This document shows, piece by piece, positions 5,312-10,618 of a stretch of 10,618 nt of DNA. Numbering within the stretch: position 1 is the stretch's first letter; each line of letters begins with the position of its first letter. The notes below the pieces were generated by a model that had not been told where the DNA came from, did not search any database, and saw only the letters and a program-made list of their open reading frames with translations. This stretch comes from an uncultured Ruminococcus sp. (lineage in GTDB: Bacteria; Bacillota; Clostridia; Oscillospirales; CAG-272), in the NCBI GenBank assembly GCA_902766575.1, contig CACXED010000403.1, positions 1-10,618 on the forward strand, given 5' to 3'. The translations under genes and the position numbers were made by a program.

Positions 5312-6481
5312 ATGGATAAAGTCCGTTACGGCATTATCGGCTACGGAAACATGGGCTCCGGCCACTGCAGAACGCTCGCGGAGGGCAAGGTCAAGAACGC
5401 TGAGCTCACCGCTATCTGCGATAACAATCCCAAAAAGCTCGAGGCGGCAAGGGAAAAGTACCCCAACGTCGCTCTCTTTGATAACCACATGGATATGCTC
5501 AAGTCGGGTCTTATCGACGCGGTGGAGATCGCTACTCCCCACTACTTCCATCCGCCGATGGCAATCGACGCTTTCAGGCTCGGCATCAACGTCATCTCCG
5601 AAAAGCCCGCGGGCGTCTACACCAAGGCGGTCGAGGAAATGATGGCGGCCGCAAAGGAGAGCGGCAAGGCGTTCGGCATGATGTTCAACCAGCGCACCAA
5701 CCCGATGTATCAGAAGATGCGCGAAATGGTTCAGGGCGGCGAGATCGGCAAGCCCTACCGCTGCGTATGGATCATCACCGACTGGTTCAGAACCCAGTCC
5801 TACTACGATTCTGGCGACTGGCGCGCTACCTGGGACGGAGAGGGCGGCGGCGTCCTGATGAATCAGTGCCCGCATCAGCTCGACCTCTGGCAGTGGATCT
5901 TCGGTATGCCCAAGAGAATCCACGCTTTCTGCCATGAGGGACTCTATCATAACATCGAGGTCGAGGACGACGTCACCGCTTACGCCGAGTACGAAAACGG
6001 CGCGTCGGCGGTATTCATCACGACCACCGGCGAAACTCCCGGTACGAACCGTCTCGAGATCACCGGCACCAAGGGCAAGCTCGTCGCAGAGGGCAGAACG
6101 CTCACCTTCTGGAAGAACGAGGTAGACGGTCAGGAATGGCTCGAGACCGCAAAGGACGGCTTCGGAAAGCCCAAGTGCGAAAAGATCACCTTCGAGTTCG
6201 AAAATGCCGGCGCTCAGCATCAGGGCATATTCCAGAACTTCACCGATCATCTTGTGGACGGCGCGCCGCTGCTCGCGTCGGGCTATGAGGGGATCAACGG
6301 ACTTTCGATCTGCAACGCGATGATGCTCTCGTCGTGGAAGAACGACTGGGTCGACCTGCCTATCGACGCGGACGAGTTCTATGCCGAGCTCAAGAAGCGC
6401 ATCGACGGCTGCAAGGGCAGAGCAAAGAAGCAGGTCAATGAGACCATCGCCGATCTTTCCGACACCTACACTTCAAAATAA
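5312..6481 (+). CDS. Gfo/Idh/MocA family NAD(P)-dependent oxidoreductase
   Basis: A 389-residue cytosolic dehydrogenase of the glucose-fructose oxidoreductase/inositol dehydrogenase/MocA family; members oxidise sugar or cyclitol hydroxyls to ketones. The N-terminal Rossmann domain has GIIGYGNMG (7-15) for the dinucleotide and an acidic residue at the end of strand 2 (AICDNN, Asp37), favouring NAD. SEKPAG (96-101) supplies the catalytic Lys98. The C-terminal alpha/beta domain carries GGGVLMNQCPHQLDLW (178-193), with His188 and Asp191 as the usual catalytic or substrate-binding pair. The start has AGGTTAGG about 11 nt upstream. It leads a four-gene run: its stop TAA shares one base with the ATG of the MBL hydrolase. 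The exact substrate is unknown; the NQCPHQLDLW subtype is common in gut anaerobes handling sugars and glycosides. Confidence 0.92.
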   Translation: MDKVRYGIIGYGNMGSGHCRTLAEGKVKNAELTAICDNNPKKLEAAREKYPNVALFDNHMDMLKSGLIDAVEIATPHYFHPPMAIDAFRLGINVISEKPAGVYTKAVEEMMAAAKESGKAFGMMFNQRTNPMYQKMREMVQGGEIGKPYRCVWIITDWFRTQSYYDSGDWRATWDGEGGGVLMNQCPHQLDLWQWIFGMPKRIHAFCHEGLYHNIEVEDDVTAYAEYENGASAVFITTTGETPGTNRLEITGTKGKLVAEGRTLTFWKNEVDGQEWLETAKDGFGKPKCEKITFEFENAGAQHQGIFQNFTDHLVDGAPLLASGYEGINGLSICNAMMLSSWKNDWVDLPIDADEFYAELKKRIDGCKGRAKKQVNETIADLSDTYTSK

Positions 6482-7308
6482 TGAGATTTCAATACTTAGG
6501 AACTGCCGCGGCGGAGGGCATACCCGCCCTCTGGTGCGAGTGCGAGAACTGCCGCCGTTCGCGCGAGATCGGCGGCAGAGCGCTCCGGACGCGCTCTCAG
6601 GCGATAATCGATGGCAAGCTCCTCGTCGACTTCCCGGCGGACACCTACTCGCACATACTGAAAAACAAAATCGACCTTTTGAACGTCCGCAACGTGCTGA
6701 TAACGCACAGCCATTCGGATCACCTCTACCCGACCGATATCGAAATGCTCGCGCCGGGCTTCTCGCACGTTCCGGAGGGCTATCACATGAGCTTCTACGG
6801 CTCGGATAAGGTAGGCGAGGCTGTCGAGGCAAAGCTTGGTTCGCTGCATGGGCTCGCTTCTTTTTGCGAGGTCAGACCCTTTGAGACCTTCAAAGCCGGC
6901 GGCTACACCGTGACGGCGCTGCCCGGAGTTCACGACAATAAAGCCGGACCGCTGATCTATATGATTTCGGACGGCGACGCGACGATTCTCTACGCCCACG
7001 ACACGCACTTTTTCTGCGACGAGGTCTGGGAGTATTTCGAAAGCACCAAGCCGCGCTTCGATTTCGTCTCGCTCGACTGTACGAACGCGCTGACGCCGCT
7101 GACCTATATCGGTCACATGAGCGCGGAGGAGAATAAGCTCATCCGCGAGCGTTTTCTCGCCGAGGGCTATACCGACGAAAGGACGATCTTCGCGGCGAAC
7201 CATTTCTCGCACAACGGAGAGGGCGTAGTCTACGACGACTACGTCAGAACGGCGGCAAAGGACGGCTTCATCGTCTCCTACGACGGAATGGTTATTGATA
7301 TAAAATAA
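6481..7308 (+). CDS. PhnP-like MBL-fold metallo-hydrolase
   Basis: A 275-residue metallo-beta-lactamase-fold hydrolase. The metal site is complete: HSHSDH (76-81), His151 (PGVHDN), Asp174 (YAHDTH) and His241 or His244 (ANHFSHNGEG). Near the N-terminus, WCECENC gives Cys19, Cys21 and Cys24, the extra structural zinc knuckle seen in PhnP, which hydrolyses phosphoribosyl cyclic phosphate. The opening LGTAAAEGIP also fits that branch. No C-P lyase genes are present, so the substrate here is probably another cyclic phosphate, lactone or phosphodiester arising in the operon's pathway; that is inference. It overlaps the preceding stop by one base (TAATG) and so depends on coupled translation; no separate strong ribosome site is visible. 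The VOC gene starts 13 nt after its stop. Confidence 0.85.
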   Translation: MRFQYLGTAAAEGIPALWCECENCRRSREIGGRALRTRSQAIIDGKLLVDFPADTYSHILKNKIDLLNVRNVLITHSHSDHLYPTDIEMLAPGFSHVPEGYHMSFYGSDKVGEAVEAKLGSLHGLASFCEVRPFETFKAGGYTVTALPGVHDNKAGPLIYMISDGDATILYAHDTHFFCDEVWEYFESTKPRFDFVSLDCTNALTPLTYIGHMSAEENKLIRERFLAEGYTDERTIFAANHFSHNGEGVVYDDYVRTAAKDGFIVSYDGMVIDIK

Positions 7309-7321
7309 GGAGATAATTAAC

Positions 7322-7729
7322 ATGAACACTAAAATACCCGGACTCGGAATCGCGCATTTAGCGCTCAAGGCGAGCGATTTTGAAAAATCCCTCGCGTTCT
7401 ACCGCGACGGACTCGGAATGACTCCGTATCTCAGCTGGGGCGATCCCGGCAAGCGGATCCAGATGCTCAAATTCGGCGACGGAGCGGGCATCCTCGAGCT
7501 TTTCGAAGCTCCGACCGAGCAGCTCCCCGACATGGGACGCTACGTTCACTTCGCCTACTCGGTCGAGAACGTCGAAAAGGCATACGAGACCGCGCTCGCA
7601 GCCGGAGCCAAGCCGCTGACTCCGCCGAAATCTGTGCCGCTCAACTCCGAGCCGAGACGCGTAACGCTCAACATCGCGTTCGTACTCGGTCCCGACAACG
7701 AGCAGATCGAGTTTTTCAAGGAGGTCTGA
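7322..7729 (+). CDS. VOC-superfamily (glyoxalase/lyase-like) protein
   Basis: A 135-residue vicinal-oxygen-chelate protein. Two beta-alpha-beta-beta-beta units are recognisable: HLALKASDFEKSLAFYRDGL (12-31) and HFAYSVENVEKAYETALAAG (76-95). The four expected metal ligands are all present: His12, Glu59 (ILELF), His76 and Glu130 (QIEFF). Family members catalyse isomerisation, epimerisation or lyase reactions on vicinal-oxygen substrates; a specific reaction cannot be assigned. AAGGAGA lies 8 nt upstream of the ATG. It is followed after 2 nt by the next start, and its 3' end (AAGGAGG at about 7719-7725) provides that gene's ribosome site. Confidence 0.88.
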   Translation: MNTKIPGLGIAHLALKASDFEKSLAFYRDGLGMTPYLSWGDPGKRIQMLKFGDGAGILELFEAPTEQLPDMGRYVHFAYSVENVEKAYETALAAGAKPLTPPKSVPLNSEPRRVTLNIAFVLGPDNEQIEFFKEV

Positions 7730-7731
7730 GC

Positions 7732-8025
7732 ATGGTCGCAACTACGGTAATCGTCCACGTCAAGCCCGAGTTTGTCGAGGACTTCAAGAAAATCTCGCTC
7801 TACAATCACGAAAATTCGAGAAAGGAGCCGGGAAACGTCCGTTTCGACGTGCTCCAGTCGAACGACGATCCGACCTACTTCACGCTTTACGAGGTCTACG
7901 ACTCTCCCGAAGCGGTAAAAGCGCACAAGGAGACCGAGCACTACAAGAAGTGGCGCGAAACGGTCGAGCCCTACATGGCTTGCAAGCGCGTCGGAATCCC
8001 GCACACTCCGGTCGCATTTGACTGA
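7732..8025 (+). CDS. LsrG/YgiN-like antibiotic biosynthesis monooxygenase (ABM) domain protein
   Basis: A 97-residue single-domain ferredoxin-like alpha+beta protein, normally a dimer. ENSRKEPGNVRFDVLQ (29-44) and EAVKAHKETEHYKKW (60-74) closely resemble the corresponding parts of LsrG (KEPGNLRFDVLQ; HKTTPHYK), the isomerase acting on the phosphorylated AI-2 breakdown product. Related proteins are quinol monooxygenases. No other lsr gene lies here, so AI-2 degradation is not supported. Isomerisation of a phosphorylated keto-sugar-like intermediate within the operon is a reasonable but unproven idea. The ribosome site AAGGAGG sits inside the end of the VOC gene. It is the last gene of the four-gene run, followed by a long hairpin. 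Confidence 0.87.
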   Translation: MVATTVIVHVKPEFVEDFKKISLYNHENSRKEPGNVRFDVLQSNDDPTYFTLYEVYDSPEAVKAHKETEHYKKWRETVEPYMACKRVGIPHTPVAFD

Positions 8026-8035
8026 AAAATATTAA

Positions 8036-8075
8036 CAAGAGTATGACGCTTTTGGAAAAAAGCGCCATACTCTTG
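8036..8075 (+). terminator. Long stem-loop at operon end (no T run)
   Basis: CAAGAGTATG (8036-8045) pairs perfectly with CATACTCTTG (8066-8075). After one A/C mismatch, CGCTTTT (8047-8053) pairs with AAAAGCG (8058-8064) around loop GGAA. With 17 paired positions it is very stable, but the downstream sequence is CCATGTAAG, without a T tract, so it may be a 3' stability or processing hairpin, or an attenuator of read-through into the MFS gene, rather than a classical terminator. Confidence 0.55.
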
Positions 8076-8078
8076 CCA

Positions 8079-8092
8079 TGTAAGCGCTATAT
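8079..8092 (+). promoter_or_regulatory. cre-like CcpA (LacI-family) operator
   Basis: TGTAAGCGCTATAT matches the classical cre consensus TGWAARCGYTWNCW at 13 of 14 positions (A instead of C at position 13). It overlaps the candidate -10 box of the MFS gene, the position expected for carbon catabolite repression by CcpA or for a dedicated LacI-type regulator. Confidence 0.6.
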
Positions 8093-8104
8093 AATATTTA
8101 TAAT
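8090..8104 (+). promoter_or_regulatory. Candidate -10 boxes of the MFS gene
   Basis: TATAAT occurs twice, at 8090-8095 and 8099-8104. TTGCCA (8073-8078) is 11 nt from the first and 20 nt from the second, neither ideal, so the -35 contribution is uncertain. The predicted leader is only about 17-26 nt. Confidence 0.45.
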
Positions 8105-8127
8105 ATATTGATATACAATCATTTATT

Positions 8128-9291
8128 ATGGTTACATTGTTACTTATAGTCATTTACATTGCGTTCATCGGGCTGGGGATTCCGGATTCGGTTTTTGGAA
8201 CTGCCTGGCCGACGCTTTACCGTGATCTCGGGCTTCCCGTCTCGCTTGGCGGGTTTATTTCGATGGTCACCTGCATCTGCACGATAATTTCGAGCTTAAA
8301 CTCTGCAAAACTGATCTGCCGGTTCGGAACAGGTAAAGTGACGGCGGTCAGCACGGCGATGACAGCCGTTTCGCTGCTGATCTATTCCTTTTCGCAGAAC
8401 GCGGTCTGGCTCTTTTTGCTCTCAATTCCGCTCGGGCTCGGAGCCGGAGCGATCGATTCCGGACTGAATAATTTCGTCGCTCTGCATTTTGACGGGCGCG
8501 TAATGAGCTTTCTGCACTGTTTTTATGGCGTCGGGATCGCGGTCAGCCCATATCTGATGTCATTTTCGCTTGCCGACGGAAACTGGCGAGGCGGTTATAG
8601 GATAGCCTGCGCGGTTCAGTTTGCCATAACCGCTGTGATGTTCATCGCGCTGCCGCTATGGAAGCAATTTATAAACACAAATAATTCGAATGAAGAAACG
8701 GTTCAGAGCAAAGCGCTGACTTTCCGAGAGATCGTTACAAAACGCGGCTACATAGTTTCTGCACTTGCATTCGTCTTTTCCTGCGCGGTTGAGGGAATCT
8801 GCAACCAGTGGGCGAACACATTTTTGGTGGATTCGCGAGATTTTTCTGCGGATACGGCGGCAAGAATCGTCACATTTTACTATGTCGGCATGGCGCTCGG
8901 GCGCTTTTTGTCCGGTATCGCGGCGAAGAAGTTCAGTCCGTGGCAGATCATTGGGGCTGGTTGCTGCGCGCTGATTCCGGCGAGCCTTTTGCTGAATTTT
9001 TCACGTGGCAGCCTTTTAGTCGGGCTCGGTCTCTTTTGCGTCGGACTCGGAAACGGTCCGGTTTTCCCGAATTTGGTGCATTTAACGCCGCGAAGCTACG
9101 GTGCGGAAAACTCTCAGGCAATGATGGGAGCTCAAATGGCAGCTGCTTACGACGGAGCGATGGTGTTTCCACCGATGTTCGGAGCTCTCGTCGGAGTGGA
9201 TTTATTCCCGGCTTTTCAGAGTGTGCTGTTCATTTTGATAGCTGCAATGGTGCTTATTTACCACGCCAAGTGCACAAAAACCCGAAACTGA
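8128..9291 (+). CDS. Major facilitator superfamily transporter (sugar-type)
   Basis: A 387-residue integral membrane protein with about 10-12 hydrophobic segments, split by a hydrophilic loop near 180-200 (INTNNSNEETVQS), as expected for a 12-helix MFS carrier. IYIAFIGLGIPDSVFGTAWP (9-28) opens the first helix in a form typical of a sugar-related MFS group; RFGTGKV (about 65-71) and GRFLSGIAAKKF are degenerate copies of the loop 2-3 motif in the two halves. No Shine-Dalgarno sequence precedes the ATG (ACAATCATTTATT), and with a short leader translation may be inefficient or leaderless-like. The cre-like site suggests carbon-source control. Codon and base use is more AT-rich than in the preceding operon. 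It may import the substrate of the upstream four-gene cassette; sequence does not give the solute. The stop overlaps the first base of the terminator stem. Confidence 0.88.
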   Translation: MVTLLLIVIYIAFIGLGIPDSVFGTAWPTLYRDLGLPVSLGGFISMVTCICTIISSLNSAKLICRFGTGKVTAVSTAMTAVSLLIYSFSQNAVWLFLLSIPLGLGAGAIDSGLNNFVALHFDGRVMSFLHCFYGVGIAVSPYLMSFSLADGNWRGGYRIACAVQFAITAVMFIALPLWKQFINTNNSNEETVQSKALTFREIVTKRGYIVSALAFVFSCAVEGICNQWANTFLVDSRDFSADTAARIVTFYYVGMALGRFLSGIAAKKFSPWQIIGAGCCALIPASLLLNFSRGSLLVGLGLFCVGLGNGPVFPNLVHLTPRSYGAENSQAMMGAQMAAAYDGAMVFPPMFGALVGVDLFPAFQSVLFILIAAMVLIYHAKCTKTRN

Positions 9292-9319
9292 AAAAAGCGG
9301 CTTTGTGCCGCTTTTTTCA
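9289..9319. terminator. Bidirectional intrinsic terminator between convergent genes
   Basis: TGAAAAAAGCGGC (9289-9301), loop TTTGT, GCCGCTTTTTTCA (9307-9319): a 13-bp perfect stem with an A run on one side and a T run on the other. It serves the MFS gene from the left and the hydrolase gene from the right. Confidence 0.92.
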
Positions 9320-9325
9320 ACCGAA

Positions 9326-10054
9326 TCAGCAGTTGCTCACAAAATCCGCAATTATACTTCCGAAAATCGGTTTGTTATTATATTCGCAATGTGAAAATCC
9401 GTTCATATACTCAAAGCGCAGCCGGTCTTTTGGGTATCCGAAGTGCCTGAGCGTCGCGTCGAGGAGCTTCAGCTGTTCAAGGCGGCAGGGCATATCGTTG
9501 CTCGCGGCGAGATTCAGTATGTACGGCAGCTTGCCATCCGCGCGGACAGGCTTGAAATCCTCGGAGATATGATAGAGCGGCGCGGCTTCGTCGATTCTGA
9601 CAAGCCGCGTGTCAAGCCCGCGCTCGCGGAGAATATTGAAATGTGTCGTCGGCTGTCCGGCGTCGAGCAGCCATCCGTCAAACTTCAGTGGATCGAGCCC
9701 ATACCGCCCGAGATAGCTTTTGTCAAACAGCAGCATCATCGAAAGATAAGCTCTGGCCGATGAGCCGCCGATAATAATTTTTGTGAAATTATTGTAATCT
9801 GTCAGAAACGCTATCGCCTTTGCACAATCCTCAATAAAGTCCGGAAATTTCGCGGCAGGGTACATCCTGTAGTCGAGCGAGGCTGTTGAAATGCCGTTAG
9901 CCTGCAAGTTAATGAAAAGGTCGGCATTGTCTTTTCGGGAGCCTGCTTCAAGACCGCCGCCGTGAATGTACACAAAAAGCGGCGATCCGTCGGTTACTGC
10001 CGGGTAAAGGTCAAGCTTCAGTCTATATTCTTCATCGTAGGTGAGCTCAAGCAT
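9326..10054 (-). CDS. Alpha/beta-hydrolase, esterase/lipase-like, with altered nucleophile elbow
   Basis: A 242-residue alpha/beta-hydrolase of the HGGG (hormone-sensitive-lipase/acetyl-esterase) type. YIHGGGLEAG (29-38) forms the oxyanion hole; DYRMYPAAKFPDFIEDC (61-77) is the conserved stretch before the cap; IIIGGSSARAYLSMM (93-107) is the nucleophile elbow with Ser99; Asp187 (ASNDMP) and His222 (GFSHCEY) are plausible acid and base. The elbow should read G-x-S-x-G, but residue 101 is Arg (AGA codon, one G-to-A step from GGA), which may hinder the tight turn. No signal peptide is present, so it is cytoplasmic. The ATG directly follows the TAA of the upstream permease gene, with GAGAGG as ribosome site, so it is co-transcribed and translationally coupled with a BMP-type ABC importer. 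It may deacylate imported substrates, but none is identified. Confidence 0.85.
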   Translation of the reverse strand: MLELTYDEEYRLKLDLYPAVTDGSPLFVYIHGGGLEAGSRKDNADLFINLQANGISTASLDYRMYPAAKFPDFIEDCAKAIAFLTDYNNFTKIIIGGSSARAYLSMMLLFDKSYLGRYGLDPLKFDGWLLDAGQPTTHFNILRERGLDTRLVRIDEAAPLYHISEDFKPVRADGKLPYILNLAASNDMPCRLEQLKLLDATLRHFGYPKDRLRFEYMNGFSHCEYNNKPIFGSIIADFVSNC

Positions 10055-10618
10055 TTATCTGTCCTCTCTGAAATAGGGCTGACCGAGAGCTGCGGGCGGC
10101 TGATACTCGCGCTTTTTGCGCAGGGTGATGATTATCAGCACGACAATTGTCATTATATACGGTATCATGTCGAGGAACTGCGACGCTATCGAGATCTCGT
10201 GTCCGAAGAACGGGATCGAGAGATTCTGAATCTTGAGCCCGAGCGCGCGCATCGCTCCGAACAGATACGCTCCGAAAATCGCCTTGAGCGGATCCCAGGT
10301 CGCGAAAATGACGAGCGCTACGGCTATCCATCCGGTGCCGGCGGTCATCTCGTCCTGCCAGCGCGGAACGAAAACCAGCGACATATAAGCTCCGCCAAGC
10401 CCGCAGAGGAAGCCTCCGAGGCAGATGTGGATATACTTGTACGCCGTGATGTTGATTCCCGAGGCGTCAGCAGCGCCGGGATTCTCGCCGATCATGCGCA
10501 TACAGAGTCCCGGCTTTGTGTGCTTCATGTAGACGCTGAGCATTATCGCGAGGGCGATTGAGATATAGACGTAAATGCTCTGGACAAAGAACATATTTCC
10601 GAGCACCGGTATCTTCGA
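10055..10618 (-). CDS. BMP-type (nucleoside-like) ABC transporter permease, 5' end beyond window
   Basis: The C-terminal 187 residues of a BPD_transp_2-family inner-membrane permease; the frame stays open to the window edge (SKIPVLGNMFFVQ), so the GTG at 10606 is not the true start. Diagnostic stretches are MRMIGENPGAADASGINI, HICLGGFLCGLGGAYMSL and GTGWIAVALVIFATWDPLKA, which match the second permease (NupQ/YufQ-like) of ABC importers using BMP-family lipoprotein receptors, commonly for purine nucleosides. About five hydrophobic segments are visible, ending in LDMIPYIMTIVVLIII and a basic cytoplasmic tail. The ATPase, first permease and receptor genes would be expected upstream, outside the window. 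Its stop abuts the esterase start. Confidence 0.9.
   Translation of the reverse strand, partial: SKIPVLGNMFFVQSIYVYISIALAIMLSVYMKHTKPGLCMRMIGENPGAADASGINITAYKYIHICLGGFLCGLGGAYMSLVFVPRWQDEMTAGTGWIAVALVIFATWDPLKAIFGAYLFGAMRALGLKIQNLSIPFFGHEISIASQFLDMIPYIMTIVVLIIITLRKKREYQPPAALGQPYFREDR

Noticed and set aside
5225..6250. Long minus-strand open frame opposite the oxidoreductase
   Set aside because: The plus strand encodes a clear Gfo/Idh/MocA protein; the antisense frame is a by-product of high GC at third positions and has no recognisable domain.
7732..8025. Evidence for AI-2 (Lsr) signal degradation
   Set aside because: Only an LsrG-like protein is present; lsrK, lsrF, lsrR and the Lsr transporter are absent and the neighbours are a different enzyme set.
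8808..9572. Open frame overlapping the MFS gene and the terminator
   Set aside because: It is out of frame with the MFS protein, crosses a strong terminator and the antisense esterase gene, and shows low-complexity Arg/Ser-rich sequence.

Overview
The window looks like a chromosomal segment from an anaerobic Firmicute of class Clostridia, most likely an uncultured gut Oscillospiraceae/Ruminococcaceae-type bacterium. The basis is a SCIFF ranthipeptide precursor with its radical SAM maturase (a near-universal clostridial pair), strong TTGACA/TATAAT promoters, AGGAGG-type ribosome binding sites, a lipobox foldase, a cre-like CcpA site and GC-rich third codon positions. No complete prophage, transposase or CRISPR array is visible.

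Layout, left to right. (1) 17-349, minus: a lone small protein shaped like a phage terminase small subunit, divergent from (2) 559-1548, a lipoprotein with a parvulin-type foldase domain. (3) 1590-1733: a tRNA-Gln(UUG) with consensus promoter and intrinsic terminator. (4) 1734-2147: a non-coding stretch with a striking cluster of short hairpins joined by GTGAAAT / ATTTCAC heptamers, then a decayed helix-turn-helix-like coding remnant. (5) 2148-5175: the ranthipeptide locus, made of promoter, scfA precursor, terminator/attenuator, scfB radical SAM maturase, and an overlapping PLP-dependent decarboxylase-family gene. (6) 5190-8025: an inverted repeat and strong promoter driving four tightly packed genes (Gfo/Idh/MocA oxidoreductase, PhnP-like MBL-fold hydrolase, VOC protein, LsrG-like ABM monooxygenase/isomerase), probably a carbohydrate-derivative catabolic cassette. 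(7) 8036-9319: a long hairpin, a cre-like site over the promoter, and an MFS transporter ending in a bidirectional terminator. (8) 9326-10618, minus: an alpha/beta hydrolase and, immediately upstream, a BMP-type (nucleoside-like) ABC permease cut by the window edge.

How they may work together: scfA is transcribed from a strong promoter and mostly stopped at the hairpin, with read-through giving less maturase and PLP enzyme. The core peptide has Gly at position 37, where the characterised SCIFF peptides, as I recall them, carry the Thr that accepts the thioether. The oxidoreductase cassette and the nearby MFS transporter could form one uptake-and-catabolism unit under carbon control; this is inference from order and regulatory sites. 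The most interesting points are the SCIFF acceptor-residue change with the co-translated PLP enzyme, the hairpin-heptamer repeat, the shared CATGTAATAAAT inverted-repeat site in front of two unrelated genes, and the esterase with Arg in its nucleophile elbow.
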